Counted from the first letter of the stretch, positions 1 through 6,970 are shown. The stretch is DNA of 9,941 bases from an uncultured Planctomycetaceae bacterium (GCA_937926325.1 CALAZQ010000174.1:1-9941); one strand, 5' to 3'. Made by a program: numbers and translations. Notes: generated from the sequence alone by a model not told the origin.

Positions 1-74
1 GAGTACAGCCAATTCGCTCCCCTGCCCCGCGACTCCTTTGCGGCCGGCTAGTCGCCTGGATTAGACTTTAAGGC

Positions 75-563
75 ATGGCAAAAGGCCCGGCACCACTACC
101 GAAACACATCCTCCAGATGCGGGGTTCGCGGCAGGCCGACACCCGCGAGGAACTCGGCACCAAGGTGGACGAACTGCCCGAGCCGCCGGAGTGGATGCGG
201 GAGCCGGCCAAGGCGATGTTTCGCCAAGTCTGCATTTTCACACGCGACATGGGCACTCTGGCCCAGTCCGACACTGAGGTGATTGCCCGCTACGCGATCG
301 TCTGGGATCGATGGCAGGAGGCCGAAAAACGCCTAGCCAAGCTGGAATCGGGCTGGGTCGAGGTTCTGGCCCCCGACGGCTCTTTGCGGTTCTCCCGCCC
401 CTGCTCCTGGCAGGCTCAGAGCAACCACTGCCACGAGCAACTCCGGCAACTGGAAACCGTCCTGGGGTTGACCCCGGCCGACCGCACCCGCATGGGCTAC
501 GGCGCGGTCAAGGTCGTCAAAGACCCCGTGGACGAGCTTTTCGATGACGCAGCGTCGGGTTGA
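75..563 (+). CDS. terS: Phage terminase small subunit, P27-like family
   Basis: This 162-residue protein is probably the small terminase subunit, which binds phage DNA at the packaging start and regulates the large subunit. What is seen: a basic, proline-rich N-terminus (KGPAPLPK), a PEPPEW segment at residues 35-40, a helix-rich middle at about 65-88 (SDTEVIARYAIVWDRW), and near the end LGLTPADRTRM at 120-130, which closely resembles the conserved C-terminal signature of P27-type small terminases. The length is normal for the family. An in-frame stop lies two codons upstream of the chosen ATG, so this is the most upstream ATG possible; its only purine-rich upstream run (AAGG, 70-73) is too close to be a good ribosome binding site, so the start is slightly uncertain. 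The next gene starts inside its last 20 bases and is the large terminase, which strongly supports the call. Confidence 0.93.
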   Translation: MAKGPAPLPKHILQMRGSRQADTREELGTKVDELPEPPEWMREPAKAMFRQVCIFTRDMGTLAQSDTEVIARYAIVWDRWQEAEKRLAKLESGWVEVLAPDGSLRFSRPCSWQAQSNHCHEQLRQLETVLGLTPADRTRMGYGAVKVVKDPVDELFDDAASG

Positions 564-2067
564 CATTCGCCAGTTCGCTAGGCTACTGAAGCACACTGAG
601 AGCCCCTTCACGGGCCAGCCGTTCGTGCCGGAGCCCTGGCAGGACGAGTACCTCGACAAACTCTTCAACACCCTCCGCCCCGACGGCCGCCGGCAGTACC
701 AGCGGAGCCTGCTGGCTTTGCCGCGGAAGCAGGGAAAAACGGCCATGTGCGCCGTGATCGGCGCCTACGAGGCATTCTTCGGCGAGCATGGCGGTCAAAT
801 TCTGATTGCCGCCGGCGACCGCAAGCAGGCCAGCCTGCTGTTTACAGCCTGCTCGCGTTACATCGAGTCCTGCCCCGGCCTGCTCAAGCGGTGCAAGATA
901 TACAAGAACTCGATCGTCGTGCCGAGCACGAATAGTACCATTCAGTTCCTCTCCAGCGAGCACAAAGGCAAGCACGGTTTCAACCCGTCCGTCGTGATTG
1001 TGGACGAATATCACGTCCAGCCCAACCGCGATCTGGTCGATGTGCTCGAGTCGGGCATGGGTGCCAGAGCCGAGCCACTCGTGATTTATGTGACAACAGC
1101 CGGCATGGATCGCGTCGGCCCCTGCTATGACGAGTGGCAGCGGGCGGTCAAGGTTCGCGACGGCATCATCGACGACCCGACCTTCCTGCCGTGCATCTAC
1201 GCCGCCGAGGACGATGCCGACCCCTACTCGGAGGAGACGTGGAAGTCCGCAGCGCCGAACTACGGCATCACCGTGCGGAAAGAGTTCATGGAGCGAGAGG
1301 CCGCTCTGGCGAAGGAGTCGGTGTTTCAGGAACTCAAATTTCGGACACTTTATTTGAACCAGTGGTGTTCAAATGGTGCTGACAAATTCTTCCGTACCGG
1401 CCAGTTTGAAGCCTGCGGCCAGCCGCTGCGACCACCTGGCGACCGGCCCTGCTACTGCGGCCTCGACCTGTCGAGTACACAAGACACTACGGCATTTGCT
1501 GCTGTTTGGCCGGGGTTAGACGAGAACGGCAGCCCTGACGGCACCTACGATGCCTTCGCTCACGTCTTCATCCCAGAGGCCAACGCCGATCGCGCTGAAG
1601 CCCCCTACCGCCAATGGGCCAAGGACGGATTCTGTAGAATAACGGAAGGAGACATTACGGATTATGACGTGGTTCGCGACTACGTCCTCTCGTTTTGCGA
1701 GGAAAACGTAGTCCGCGGCGTGGCAATTGACCGCTGGAATGCCACCCACATTACAACCCAACTCGTGAACGAGGGCATTGATGTAAAGCCTTATGGGCAG
1801 GGCTATGCCTCAATGTCGGCGCCCACAAAACTGCTCGAAACCCTCGTGATCGCACAAAAACTGCGTCACGCCGGCAACCCGCCCCTCGTGCTGCACGCCA
1901 GCAACATTCAGGTTCGCCAGGACGACGCCGGGAACATTAAACCAACAAAAAGTAACTCAAACTCGACGAGCCGAATTGATGCGGCCGTCGCTCTGATCAT
2001 GGCGCTGGGCCTCGCAAGTGCCGAGGTCAAGGGAATCGACGACGACCCCCAACTGGTGGTGTTCTAA
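544..2067 (+). CDS. terL: Phage terminase large subunit (packaging ATPase and nuclease)
   Basis: This 507-residue protein is the motor that cuts the phage concatemer and drives DNA through the portal. The N-terminal ATPase shows a Walker A variant LPRKQGKT at 59-66, of the (A/P)RKxGKT kind common in HK97-type terminases, a Walker B VVIVDEYH at 150-157 with D154 and the catalytic E155, and a coupling motif VTTAG at 183-187. The C-terminal RNase H-like nuclease keeps all three expected acidic residues: D308 (GLDLS), D396 (VAIDRWN) and D479 (SRIDAAVAL). The protein therefore looks complete and active. It begins within the end of terS, without an obvious strong ribosome binding site, suggesting coupled translation, and its TAA stop directly abuts the ATG of the portal gene. 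Base composition is uneven: several stretches of the second half, covering the nuclease, are clearly AT-richer than the neighbouring genes. Confidence 0.98.
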   Translation: MTQRRVDIRQFARLLKHTESPFTGQPFVPEPWQDEYLDKLFNTLRPDGRRQYQRSLLALPRKQGKTAMCAVIGAYEAFFGEHGGQILIAAGDRKQASLLFTACSRYIESCPGLLKRCKIYKNSIVVPSTNSTIQFLSSEHKGKHGFNPSVVIVDEYHVQPNRDLVDVLESGMGARAEPLVIYVTTAGMDRVGPCYDEWQRAVKVRDGIIDDPTFLPCIYAAEDDADPYSEETWKSAAPNYGITVRKEFMEREAALAKESVFQELKFRTLYLNQWCSNGADKFFRTGQFEACGQPLRPPGDRPCYCGLDLSSTQDTTAFAAVWPGLDENGSPDGTYDAFAHVFIPEANADRAEAPYRQWAKDGFCRITEGDITDYDVVRDYVLSFCEENVVRGVAIDRWNATHITTQLVNEGIDVKPYGQGYASMSAPTKLLETLVIAQKLRHAGNPPLVLHASNIQVRQDDAGNIKPTKSNSNSTSRIDAAVALIMALGLASAEVKGIDDDPQLVVF

Positions 2068-3699
2068 ATGCCGGAAACTCAGTACGCCGAGGCAGGCGAC
2101 CTCTACGAGATGCGGGCCAGCCTCTCGCGCGTCTTCGAGGAGATCATCGAGAGCAGGAAGGGTGCCGGCGGCGTCTACATCTCCCCAGAGACAAGCCTCT
2201 ACTGCTCGGCCGTCCTGGCTTGCGTCCGCACGCTCTCCGAGAGCATCGGCGCGATGCCGTTCAACGTCTATCGCCGCATCCCCGGCGGCGGCAAGGAGAT
2301 CGCCGAGGAGCATCCCCTGCAAGAGGTGCTGGCCTACCAGCCGAACGACTGGATGACCAGCTTCGAGTGGCGGGAGTGGATGACCAGCCAGATGCTCCTC
2401 TGGGGCAACGCCTACTCGCTGATCAAGCCGGGCCGCCGCGGCAGCGTCGATCAACTCCTGCCGCTGCACGCCTCGCGTATGGAGATCGTCCGGCTCGAGA
2501 ACGGCCGGCTTCAGTATCAGTATCGCGAGGACGGCAGCCCGACGCCGACGATGTACCGGCAGGATCAGATTTTCCACCTTCGCTGGCTCTCGAGCGACGG
2601 CGTGACCGGCTACGTCCCGACGACGCTGGCCGGCGACGCGATCTCGCTGGCCCGAGCGACGGAGCTCTACTCGTCGTCGTTCTTTGCGAACGGCGCCCAG
2701 AGCGGCACCTACATCGAGACTGATCAGCCCTTCAAGCCGGAGGCTATCCAGCGGTTCAAGCAGCAGTGGAACGAGGCTCACCAGGGGCCAGACAAAGCGT
2801 TCAAAACGGTCGTCATGCCGCATGGATTTCACAAGAAGTCCGACCCCGTCAACAACCAGCACAGCGCCCTGGTCGAGACACGCCGCTTCGCCGTCGAGGA
2901 GGTGGCTCGCATCTTCCGGTTGCCGTTGCACATGCTCGGCGAGTTGACGAATGTTCGGCACAGCACGGTCGAGCAGTCCGCGATCGACTTCGTGACTTTC
3001 TGCATCTACCCGCACACTCGCCGCTGGCAGTTTGCCTGCCGCCGCGACCTGATCACCGAGGATCGCGAGTATTTCGTCGAGTTCGACACGACGGCCCTCC
3101 TGGCCGGCGACTTCGCCGCCAGAGCCCAGTTCATGCGGGAGGCGTTCAACATGGGCGCTCTGAGCGTGGACGAGGTTCGCGCTCAGATCGGCTACAACCC
3201 CCTGCCCGACGGCCTGGGCGACAAGCGGTTCGTGCAGGTGAATATGCAGTTGCTCGACGCTTTCACCGTGGAGACGCCGAACGGTCAACCGGAGCCGGAG
3301 CCCTCGCCCTCCTCTCCAGCCAGCGACGAGTCGCCGGCAGGAGAGGACGACGCCCTCGACGGCAACGAAGGCCCGACGCCGGCAGACGCCGCGGTCACCG
3401 ATGCCCGCGAGGCGCTCTTCCGCACGACGCTTCGGCGGCTCGCTGCGGTCGAGGCCGACGGGATTCTGGAACGACGCAACAAGCCTGCCAAGTTGCAGGC
3501 GTGGCTCGAGAGCCACGAGCAGCGAATGAAGACGGAACTCCATGACGCCGCATTGGCGACTGGACGCGACATCGACACATTCGCGGTAGAATGGATGGAA
3601 GAGACGAGGGAGCGGCTGCTGGAGTGTCATCGCTCCGGCAAGCCTTACGAGGAGGCAACGGCCCAATGGACGGAACGTGCGAACTTGAGCGAAGGCTGA
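2068..3699 (+). CDS. Phage portal protein, HK97 family, with acidic linker and helical C-terminal extension
   Basis: This 543-residue protein forms the ring at the unique head vertex through which DNA enters and leaves and on which the connector docks. Family signatures include AVLACVRTLSESIGAMPFNVY at residues 48-68, LLWGNAYSLIK at 110-120, and the stretch at 273-308 with VEEVARIFRLP and a VRHSTVEQS segment, followed by NMGALSVDEVRAQIG at 361-375. The conserved core ends at about 400. After it comes a low-complexity Pro/Ser/Glu/Asp linker at about 403-443 and a charged, helix-predicted region at 444-543; such tails are variable among HK97-type portals and their role here is unknown. The start ATG directly follows the terL stop, with no good ribosome binding site, so it is probably translated by reinitiation. 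Its 3' end overlaps the protease gene by 34 bases. Confidence 0.98.
   Translation: MPETQYAEAGDLYEMRASLSRVFEEIIESRKGAGGVYISPETSLYCSAVLACVRTLSESIGAMPFNVYRRIPGGGKEIAEEHPLQEVLAYQPNDWMTSFEWREWMTSQMLLWGNAYSLIKPGRRGSVDQLLPLHASRMEIVRLENGRLQYQYREDGSPTPTMYRQDQIFHLRWLSSDGVTGYVPTTLAGDAISLARATELYSSSFFANGAQSGTYIETDQPFKPEAIQRFKQQWNEAHQGPDKAFKTVVMPHGFHKKSDPVNNQHSALVETRRFAVEEVARIFRLPLHMLGELTNVRHSTVEQSAIDFVTFCIYPHTRRWQFACRRDLITEDREYFVEFDTTALLAGDFAARAQFMREAFNMGALSVDEVRAQIGYNPLPDGLGDKRFVQVNMQLLDAFTVETPNGQPEPEPSPSSPASDESPAGEDDALDGNEGPTPADAAVTDAREALFRTTLRRLAAVEADGILERRNKPAKLQAWLESHEQRMKTELHDAALATGRDIDTFAVEWMEETRERLLECHRSGKPYEEATAQWTERANLSEG
3649..3655 (+). promoter_or_regulatory. Ribosome binding site that fixes the protease start
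   Basis: GAGGAGG lies inside the end of the portal gene, ten bases before the ATG at 3666. An in-frame ATG at 3591 would add 25 residues, but it lies deep in the portal gene and the extra residues do not resemble the protease family. The site at 3649 therefore favours 3666 as the start. Confidence 0.75.
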
Positions 3700-4943
3700 T
3701 CTCTGAGCAGCCAGGGCTGGAGGTGAAGGCCGACGACAACGGCCGCACCGTCATCCGCGGCTACGCGGCCGTATTTGAGTCCGAATCGCAGGACTTGGGC
3801 GGGTTCGTCGAGGTCATTGAACGCGGCGCCTTCGATGAAGTCATGCAGTCGAGCCCCGACGTGTTCGGCAAGTACAACCACGAGCGGGTGATCGGGCGAA
3901 CCTCCAGCGGGACGATGCGACTTTTCGTCGATGAGCGCGGCCTCCGCTACGAGATCGACCCGCCGCGGGCTGCCGCTGATCTCGTCGAATTGATCGAGAG
4001 AGGCGATGTCCGCGGATCAAGCTTCGCCTTCCGTTCCCGCCCTGCTGACGAGCAGTGGAAGCGGGACGACAAAGGCCGAATGATCCGCCGAATCAAGAAG
4101 TTCTCGTTCCTCGGCGATGCCGGCCCCGTCGATACGCCGGCGTATCTTGCCACCGAGAGCTACGTCTCCAAGCGAGCCCTCGAGATGGCCCAGGCCGAGA
4201 CTCGCGCCGAGGCCGACGAGATCAGTGTCGGCGACTTCGTCGAGTGGGAGTTCTCCAACGGCAAGTCCCGCGGCCGGATCACCCGCATCGTCACCGACGG
4301 CCAGATCGAGGTGCCCGACTCGTCGTTCACCATCAACGGCACGCCGGACGACCCCGCGGTGATGATTCGCATCTATGACCGCGACGGGGACGGCTGGGAG
4401 GAAACCGAGCGGCTGGTCGGCCACCGGGCCAGCACGCTGACGAAGATCGACCCGCTGCCCGAGCCCTCCGAAGACGACGACGAGCGGGAAGTCTCGCTGC
4501 GGCCGACGGCCGGGATGGCGTCGGCGGCCCGCCGCGGCCTCGAACTGCACGAAAAGGGCTTGAGCGGCGACGGCTTGAAGCCAGAGACGGTCGCCAGGGC
4601 GAATCGCCTGTCCCGCCGGGAGGAGATGAATCCCGACTGGGTTCGCGAGATGAATGCCTGGTTCGCCCGGCACGAGTCGAGCAAGACCGCCGGCTGGGAT
4701 GAGCCGCCGGACTACTCGCCGGCCTACGTCGCGTGGCTTCTCTGGGGCGGAAATGCGGCCAAGAACTGGTCGGCCCGCAAGGTCGCTCAACTCGACGCCG
4801 ATCGAAGCGTCGAGGAGCCGGCCGAAGAGCGAGAGACGCAGATCACCGTCGAGGTCAGTGCCGACACGACTGACTTCATGGCGAAGATCGCCGGCCTCAA
4901 GGCTGCGATTCTCGCGACTCCCTTGCACGGCAAGGGCTTGTGA
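3666..4943 (+). CDS. Prohead protease (HK97-type, S78-like) fused to two extra C-terminal domains
   Basis: This 425-residue protein should be the maturation protease, which cleaves the capsid delta region and itself inside the prohead. The protease domain spans about residues 10-168: RGYAAVFE at 31-38, VEVIERGAFDE at 48-58, a candidate catalytic His at 72 in NHERV, and a candidate catalytic Ser at 119 in GSSFAFR, followed by SFLGDAGPVDTPAY. S78 proteases are usually about 160-230 residues, so this one is about twice the usual length. The extension holds a predicted small beta-barrel, Tudor/SH3-like, at about 186-262 (ISVGDFVEWEF, GRITRIV, VPDSSFTI), an acidic linker, a helical domain at about 281-376 ending in AYVAWLLWGGNAAKNWSA, and a basic-tipped tail ending HGKGL. 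The role of the extension is unknown; a scaffold or partner-binding role is inference. Downstream lies the capsid gene, as expected. Confidence 0.95.
   Translation: MDGTCELERRLISEQPGLEVKADDNGRTVIRGYAAVFESESQDLGGFVEVIERGAFDEVMQSSPDVFGKYNHERVIGRTSSGTMRLFVDERGLRYEIDPPRAAADLVELIERGDVRGSSFAFRSRPADEQWKRDDKGRMIRRIKKFSFLGDAGPVDTPAYLATESYVSKRALEMAQAETRAEADEISVGDFVEWEFSNGKSRGRITRIVTDGQIEVPDSSFTINGTPDDPAVMIRIYDRDGDGWEETERLVGHRASTLTKIDPLPEPSEDDDEREVSLRPTAGMASAARRGLELHEKGLSGDGLKPETVARANRLSRREEMNPDWVREMNAWFARHESSKTAGWDEPPDYSPAYVAWLLWGGNAAKNWSARKVAQLDADRSVEEPAEERETQITVEVSADTTDFMAKIAGLKAAILATPLHGKGL
4920..4936 (+). promoter_or_regulatory. Hairpin at the end of the protease gene
   Basis: CCCTTGC, loop ACG, GCAAGGG forms a perfect seven-base-pair stem ending four bases before the protease stop codon. 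No T-run follows (CTTGTGA), so it is not a typical intrinsic terminator. It could pause ribosomes or polymerase, or mark an mRNA processing or decay boundary before the capsid cistron. Confidence 0.5.
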
Positions 4944-5017
4944 GGATACACTACAGGTAGATACATCGCTTTGCAGGGGAATCTGCAAAGGACAGCACGA
5001 GCAGCGTGAGGATTCAC
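4940..5017. repeat. Imperfect 12-base direct repeat pair in the capsid leader
   Basis: GTGAGGATACAC at 4940-4951 and GTGAGGATTCAC at 5006-5017 match at 11 of 12 positions, with start points 66 bases apart. The first copy covers the protease stop codon; the second forms a short CGTGA/TCACG hairpin at 5005-5018. A further GATACA (4960-4965) repeats part of the first copy (4945-4950). The copies flank the 8-base-pair hairpin at 4969. They could be protein-binding sites or RNA elements; no known operator is recognised. Confidence 0.5.
4969..4990 (+). promoter_or_regulatory. Perfect 8-base-pair hairpin upstream of the capsid gene
   Basis: CTTTGCAG, loop GGGAAT, CTGCAAAG is a perfect inverted repeat. 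The 3' arm is followed by GACAGC rather than T residues, so it lacks the tail of an intrinsic terminator. It could also be a dyad DNA-binding site. It sits between the two 12-base direct repeats. Confidence 0.6.
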
Positions 5018-5077
5018 GATGCGGCGCGCTAGCGGGAACACCCGCCGGCCGCCGCATTTGCGTTTGGCCGGCTCAAC

Positions 5078-5083
5078 AAGGAG
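5078..5083 (+). promoter_or_regulatory. Ribosome binding site that fixes the capsid start
   Basis: AAGGAG lies ten bases before the ATG at 5094. An in-frame ATG at 5019 has only a weak GAGG seven bases upstream and would add 25 arginine-rich residues read straight through the leader hairpins. The site at 5078 favours 5094. Confidence 0.8.
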
Positions 5084-5093
5084 CAAGGCCAAG

Positions 5094-6431
5094 ATGCCCT
5101 CGAATCTCAAGCGACTTCAGGATCGTGCCGCGGCGATTGCCGCCCGGATGACCGAACTGGCCGACATCGACGAGCGGTCGGAAGAGCAGACCGCCGAGCT
5201 TCGGAAGCTGTCCGAAGAGGCCGACACGGTCAAGGCCGACCTCGAGTTCGAGGGTCGCCTCGCCGACAAGGAGAAGGAACTCCGAGCCGTCGTCGAGAAG
5301 GCCGCTCCGGCTCCGGCTCCCGCCCCCGTCGAGGAGCGGAAGGTCGAGATTCGTCCGATTCAGCCGCACTACACGTCGCTCCGAGCCTTCAACGAGGGGC
5401 CGGATTCGGTCGAGAGCGCGTATCGCTGCGGCCGGTGGCTTCGTGCGACCGTCTTCAAGAAGGAAGACGACATCCGGTGGTGCCGCGACCACGGCGTCGA
5501 GGCCCGTGCGATGGGCGAGAACAGCAACGCCACCGGCGGAGCCCTGGTGCCCGAGGAGTTCGCCTCCCGCGTGATCCGGCTCGTCGAGGAGTTCGGCACG
5601 TTCCCGCCCGCTGCGGAGAACGTGACGATGACCCGCGACACGCTCGTGATCCCGAAGCGGGTCACCGGCACGACGGCCTACTTCGTGGGCGAAGGCTCGG
5701 CGATCACCGAGAGCGAGCCGACCTACGCGAACGTCAGCCTGGTCGCCAAGAAGCTGGCCGTCTCCTGCCGGATGAGCACCGAGATCGTCGAAGACGCTCT
5801 CGTCTCGATCGCAGATTCAGTGGCTACGGAATTCGCGACTTCTCTGTCGTATAAGATCGACCTCTGCGGCTGGCTTGGGGACGGAACCCAGGGCACCTAC
5901 GGTGGCATCAACGGCGTGGTCAACAAGATCAACGACGGCTCCTACACCGCCAGCGTCCACTCGGCCGCCAGCGGCAACACGTCCTTCGAGACGCTCGACA
6001 TCGAGGACTTCCTCGGTGCGATGGGCAAGTTGCCGATCTACGCCCGAGCCGGGGCCGCCTGGTACGTTTCTCCCGCCGGCTACGCCGCGAGCATCGCTCG
6101 CCTGAAGTATGCCGCCGGCGGAAACACCGTCGAGAACGTCGGCAACGATGCTGGTGAGTCGTTCCTCGGCTACCCCGTCCGGCTCGTCCATGTGATGAAC
6201 AGCACCCTCGGGGCCGATGCGAGTGCCGTCAAGGTTCTCTTCGGCAACCTGGGCCTGTCCAGCATCTACGCCCGCCGGCGTGACTTCAGCGTTCGCCTCT
6301 ACGATCAGGTGTACGCCGTCAATGACCAGCTTCTTCTTCAGGGCACGATGCGGTTCGACATCAACCATCACAGCCTCGGTGACACCAATGAGGCTGGCCC
6401 CGTGATCGCCCTCAAGACCGCCGGCTCGTGA
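5094..6431 (+). CDS. Major capsid protein, HK97 fold, with N-terminal delta (scaffold) region
   Basis: This 445-residue protein builds the icosahedral shell. Residues 1-70 are highly charged and heptad-like (ARMTELADIDERSEEQTAEL and similar), predicted coiled coil, followed by an Ala/Pro linker at 71-79. This is the delta region typical of HK97-type capsid proteins, which acts as built-in scaffold and is removed by the protease; no separate scaffold gene is seen. The shell domain begins near GGALVPEEF (148-156) and continues through VTMTRDTLVIPK, AYFVGEGSAITESEPT, CRMSTEIVEDA and a late FGNLGLSSIYARR segment, all characteristic of this fold. The cleavage site is probably in about 80-130 but cannot be placed by eye. 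Length fits the family with delta region. Start chosen by the AAGGAG at 5078; the protease gene lies upstream across the structured leader. Confidence 0.97.
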   Translation: MPSNLKRLQDRAAAIAARMTELADIDERSEEQTAELRKLSEEADTVKADLEFEGRLADKEKELRAVVEKAAPAPAPAPVEERKVEIRPIQPHYTSLRAFNEGPDSVESAYRCGRWLRATVFKKEDDIRWCRDHGVEARAMGENSNATGGALVPEEFASRVIRLVEEFGTFPPAAENVTMTRDTLVIPKRVTGTTAYFVGEGSAITESEPTYANVSLVAKKLAVSCRMSTEIVEDALVSIADSVATEFATSLSYKIDLCGWLGDGTQGTYGGINGVVNKINDGSYTASVHSAASGNTSFETLDIEDFLGAMGKLPIYARAGAAWYVSPAGYAASIARLKYAAGGNTVENVGNDAGESFLGYPVRLVHVMNSTLGADASAVKVLFGNLGLSSIYARRRDFSVRLYDQVYAVNDQLLLQGTMRFDINHHSLGDTNEAGPVIALKTAGS

Positions 6432-6459
6432 TAGCCACCAACCAAGGAGTTCATCCCAG

Positions 6460-6897
6460 ATGATCCACGCCCAGTTCGAGAAGTTCGCTGCCACGCTGCC
6501 CACGGCTGCCGTTGGCTCCACGGCCACCAGCACCCTGACGATCGACCGCCTCGGCTACGATCACGTCAGCGTGTCGGCCATTCGGGCCAGCAACGCCTCC
6601 ACGGTGTTTGCCAGCGTTCTCAAGGTCGAGGAGTCCGACAACAACTCCGACTACACCGACGTGACGGCTCTGGTTGGTGGCGGCACCGGCGGGTTCACGA
6701 TCCCCGCGGTCAGCGACACCAACTCGGCAGCGATCGTCCAGATGGACATCGACTGCAAGGCCAAGAAGCGATACCTGAAGGTCAGCATGACGCCCGGCGC
6801 GTCGGCCACCCTCGGCATCGTCGCTGGCATGAGCCGTGCGGAGGTCGCCCCGACCAACGCCGCTGGCAAGGGTCTGATCGGCTGGGTGGTTGGCTGA
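6460..6897 (+). CDS. Small beta-rich virion protein, capsid decoration candidate
   Basis: I do not recognise this 145-residue protein as a named family. It begins ten bases after a good AAGGAG (6444-6449), 28 bases after the capsid stop. The sequence is rich in Ser, Thr, Val, Ala and Gly with alternating hydrophobic residues (STLTIDRLGYDHVSVSAI at about 24-41, STVFASVLKVEESDNNSDYT at 47-66), then a KAKKRYLKVSMTPG stretch at about 100-113 and a Gly-rich end. There is no signal peptide or membrane segment. This pattern suggests a beta-sandwich. Genes directly after the capsid gene in HK97-type phages often encode decoration or minor head proteins, so a decoration role is plausible but is inference from position. 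A perfect inverted repeat begins immediately after its stop codon. Confidence 0.85.
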   Translation: MIHAQFEKFAATLPTAAVGSTATSTLTIDRLGYDHVSVSAIRASNASTVFASVLKVEESDNNSDYTDVTALVGGGTGGFTIPAVSDTNSAAIVQMDIDCKAKKRYLKVSMTPGASATLGIVAGMSRAEVAPTNAAGKGLIGWVVG

Positions 6898-6916
6898 GTC
6901 CCGTACACAGCGGGAC
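6898..6916 (+). promoter_or_regulatory. Hairpin directly after the decoration-candidate stop codon
   Basis: GTCCCG, loop TACACAG, CGGGAC is a perfect six-base-pair stem starting at the first base after the stop. It is followed by GGCCAGGACGGCC, not T residues, so it is not a classical terminator. Nearby GGACGGCC occurs twice (6913-6920 and 6922-6929). It may stabilise the 3' end of capsid mRNA or slow read-through. Confidence 0.5.
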
Positions 6917-6953
6917 GGCCAGGACGGCCGACAAAGGCGCAGGGAAGCGCGCC

Positions 6954-6970
6954 CGCTCCTACAAGGAGCG
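6954..6970 (+). promoter_or_regulatory. Hairpin sequestering the ribosome binding site of the glycosyltransferase gene
   Basis: CGCTCCT, loop ACA, AGGAGCG is a perfect seven-base-pair stem. Its 3' arm contains most of AAGGAG (6963-6968), the ribosome binding site six bases before the ATG at 6975. If it folds in the mRNA, it should hold translation of the next gene down. The gene upstream ends 77 bases before this start, so translational coupling cannot simply melt it. Confidence 0.6.

Larger units (their letters stand above)
4944..5093 (+). promoter_or_regulatory. Structured 150-base leader between protease and capsid genes
   Basis: This is the longest gap in the packed part of the window and lies just before the gene that needs the most protein. 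Its first 50 bases are visibly AT-richer than the flanking genes. Inverted repeats seen by eye: CTTTGCAG/CTGCAAAG (4969-4990), CGTGA/TCACG (5005-5018), GCGGG/CCCGC (5032-5045) and GCCGGCC/GGCCGGC (5044-5072). The last two share two bases and could be alternatives. A clear bacterial promoter is not evident: TTGCAC (4923) with TACACT (4947) at 18-base spacing is only a weak match. A role in boosting or insulating capsid expression is inferred from position. Confidence 0.5.

Noticed and set aside
1..51. Open frame at the window edge ending in TAG at 49-51 (last residues RDSFAAG), possible 3' end of an upstream gene
   Set aside because: All three forward frames are open over this short stretch, and the 16 residues match nothing I recognise, so it cannot be supported.
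1..74. Packaging site (cos) upstream of the small terminase
   Set aside because: The position is plausible for HK97-type phages, but only 74 bases are visible and no dyad or known cos motif can be pointed to.
2766..3545. 259-codon forward open frame inside portal in another frame
   Set aside because: Arg/Pro/Gly-rich shadow frame within a clear portal gene, with no ribosome binding site.
1957..3666. Long open frame of 569 codons on the minus strand across portal
   Set aside because: It lies antisense to a certain portal gene, has no recognisable domain, and is expected where GC-ending codons remove antisense stops.
4923..4952. Sigma-70-like promoter TTGCAC with TACACT, 18-base spacer, before the capsid gene
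   Set aside because: Only about three and four of six consensus matches, and the first element lies in the hairpin at the protease gene end. Too weak to list as a promoter.
4920..4990. Intrinsic terminators at the two hairpins
   Set aside because: Neither stem is followed by a T-run, and a terminator between protease and capsid genes would need an internal promoter that is not evident.
4017..5057. 346-codon minus-strand open frame across the protease gene and leader
   Set aside because: Antisense shadow of the protease with no family resemblance. Its Leu/Arg/Gly/Val-rich makeup is typical of antisense GC-rich codons.
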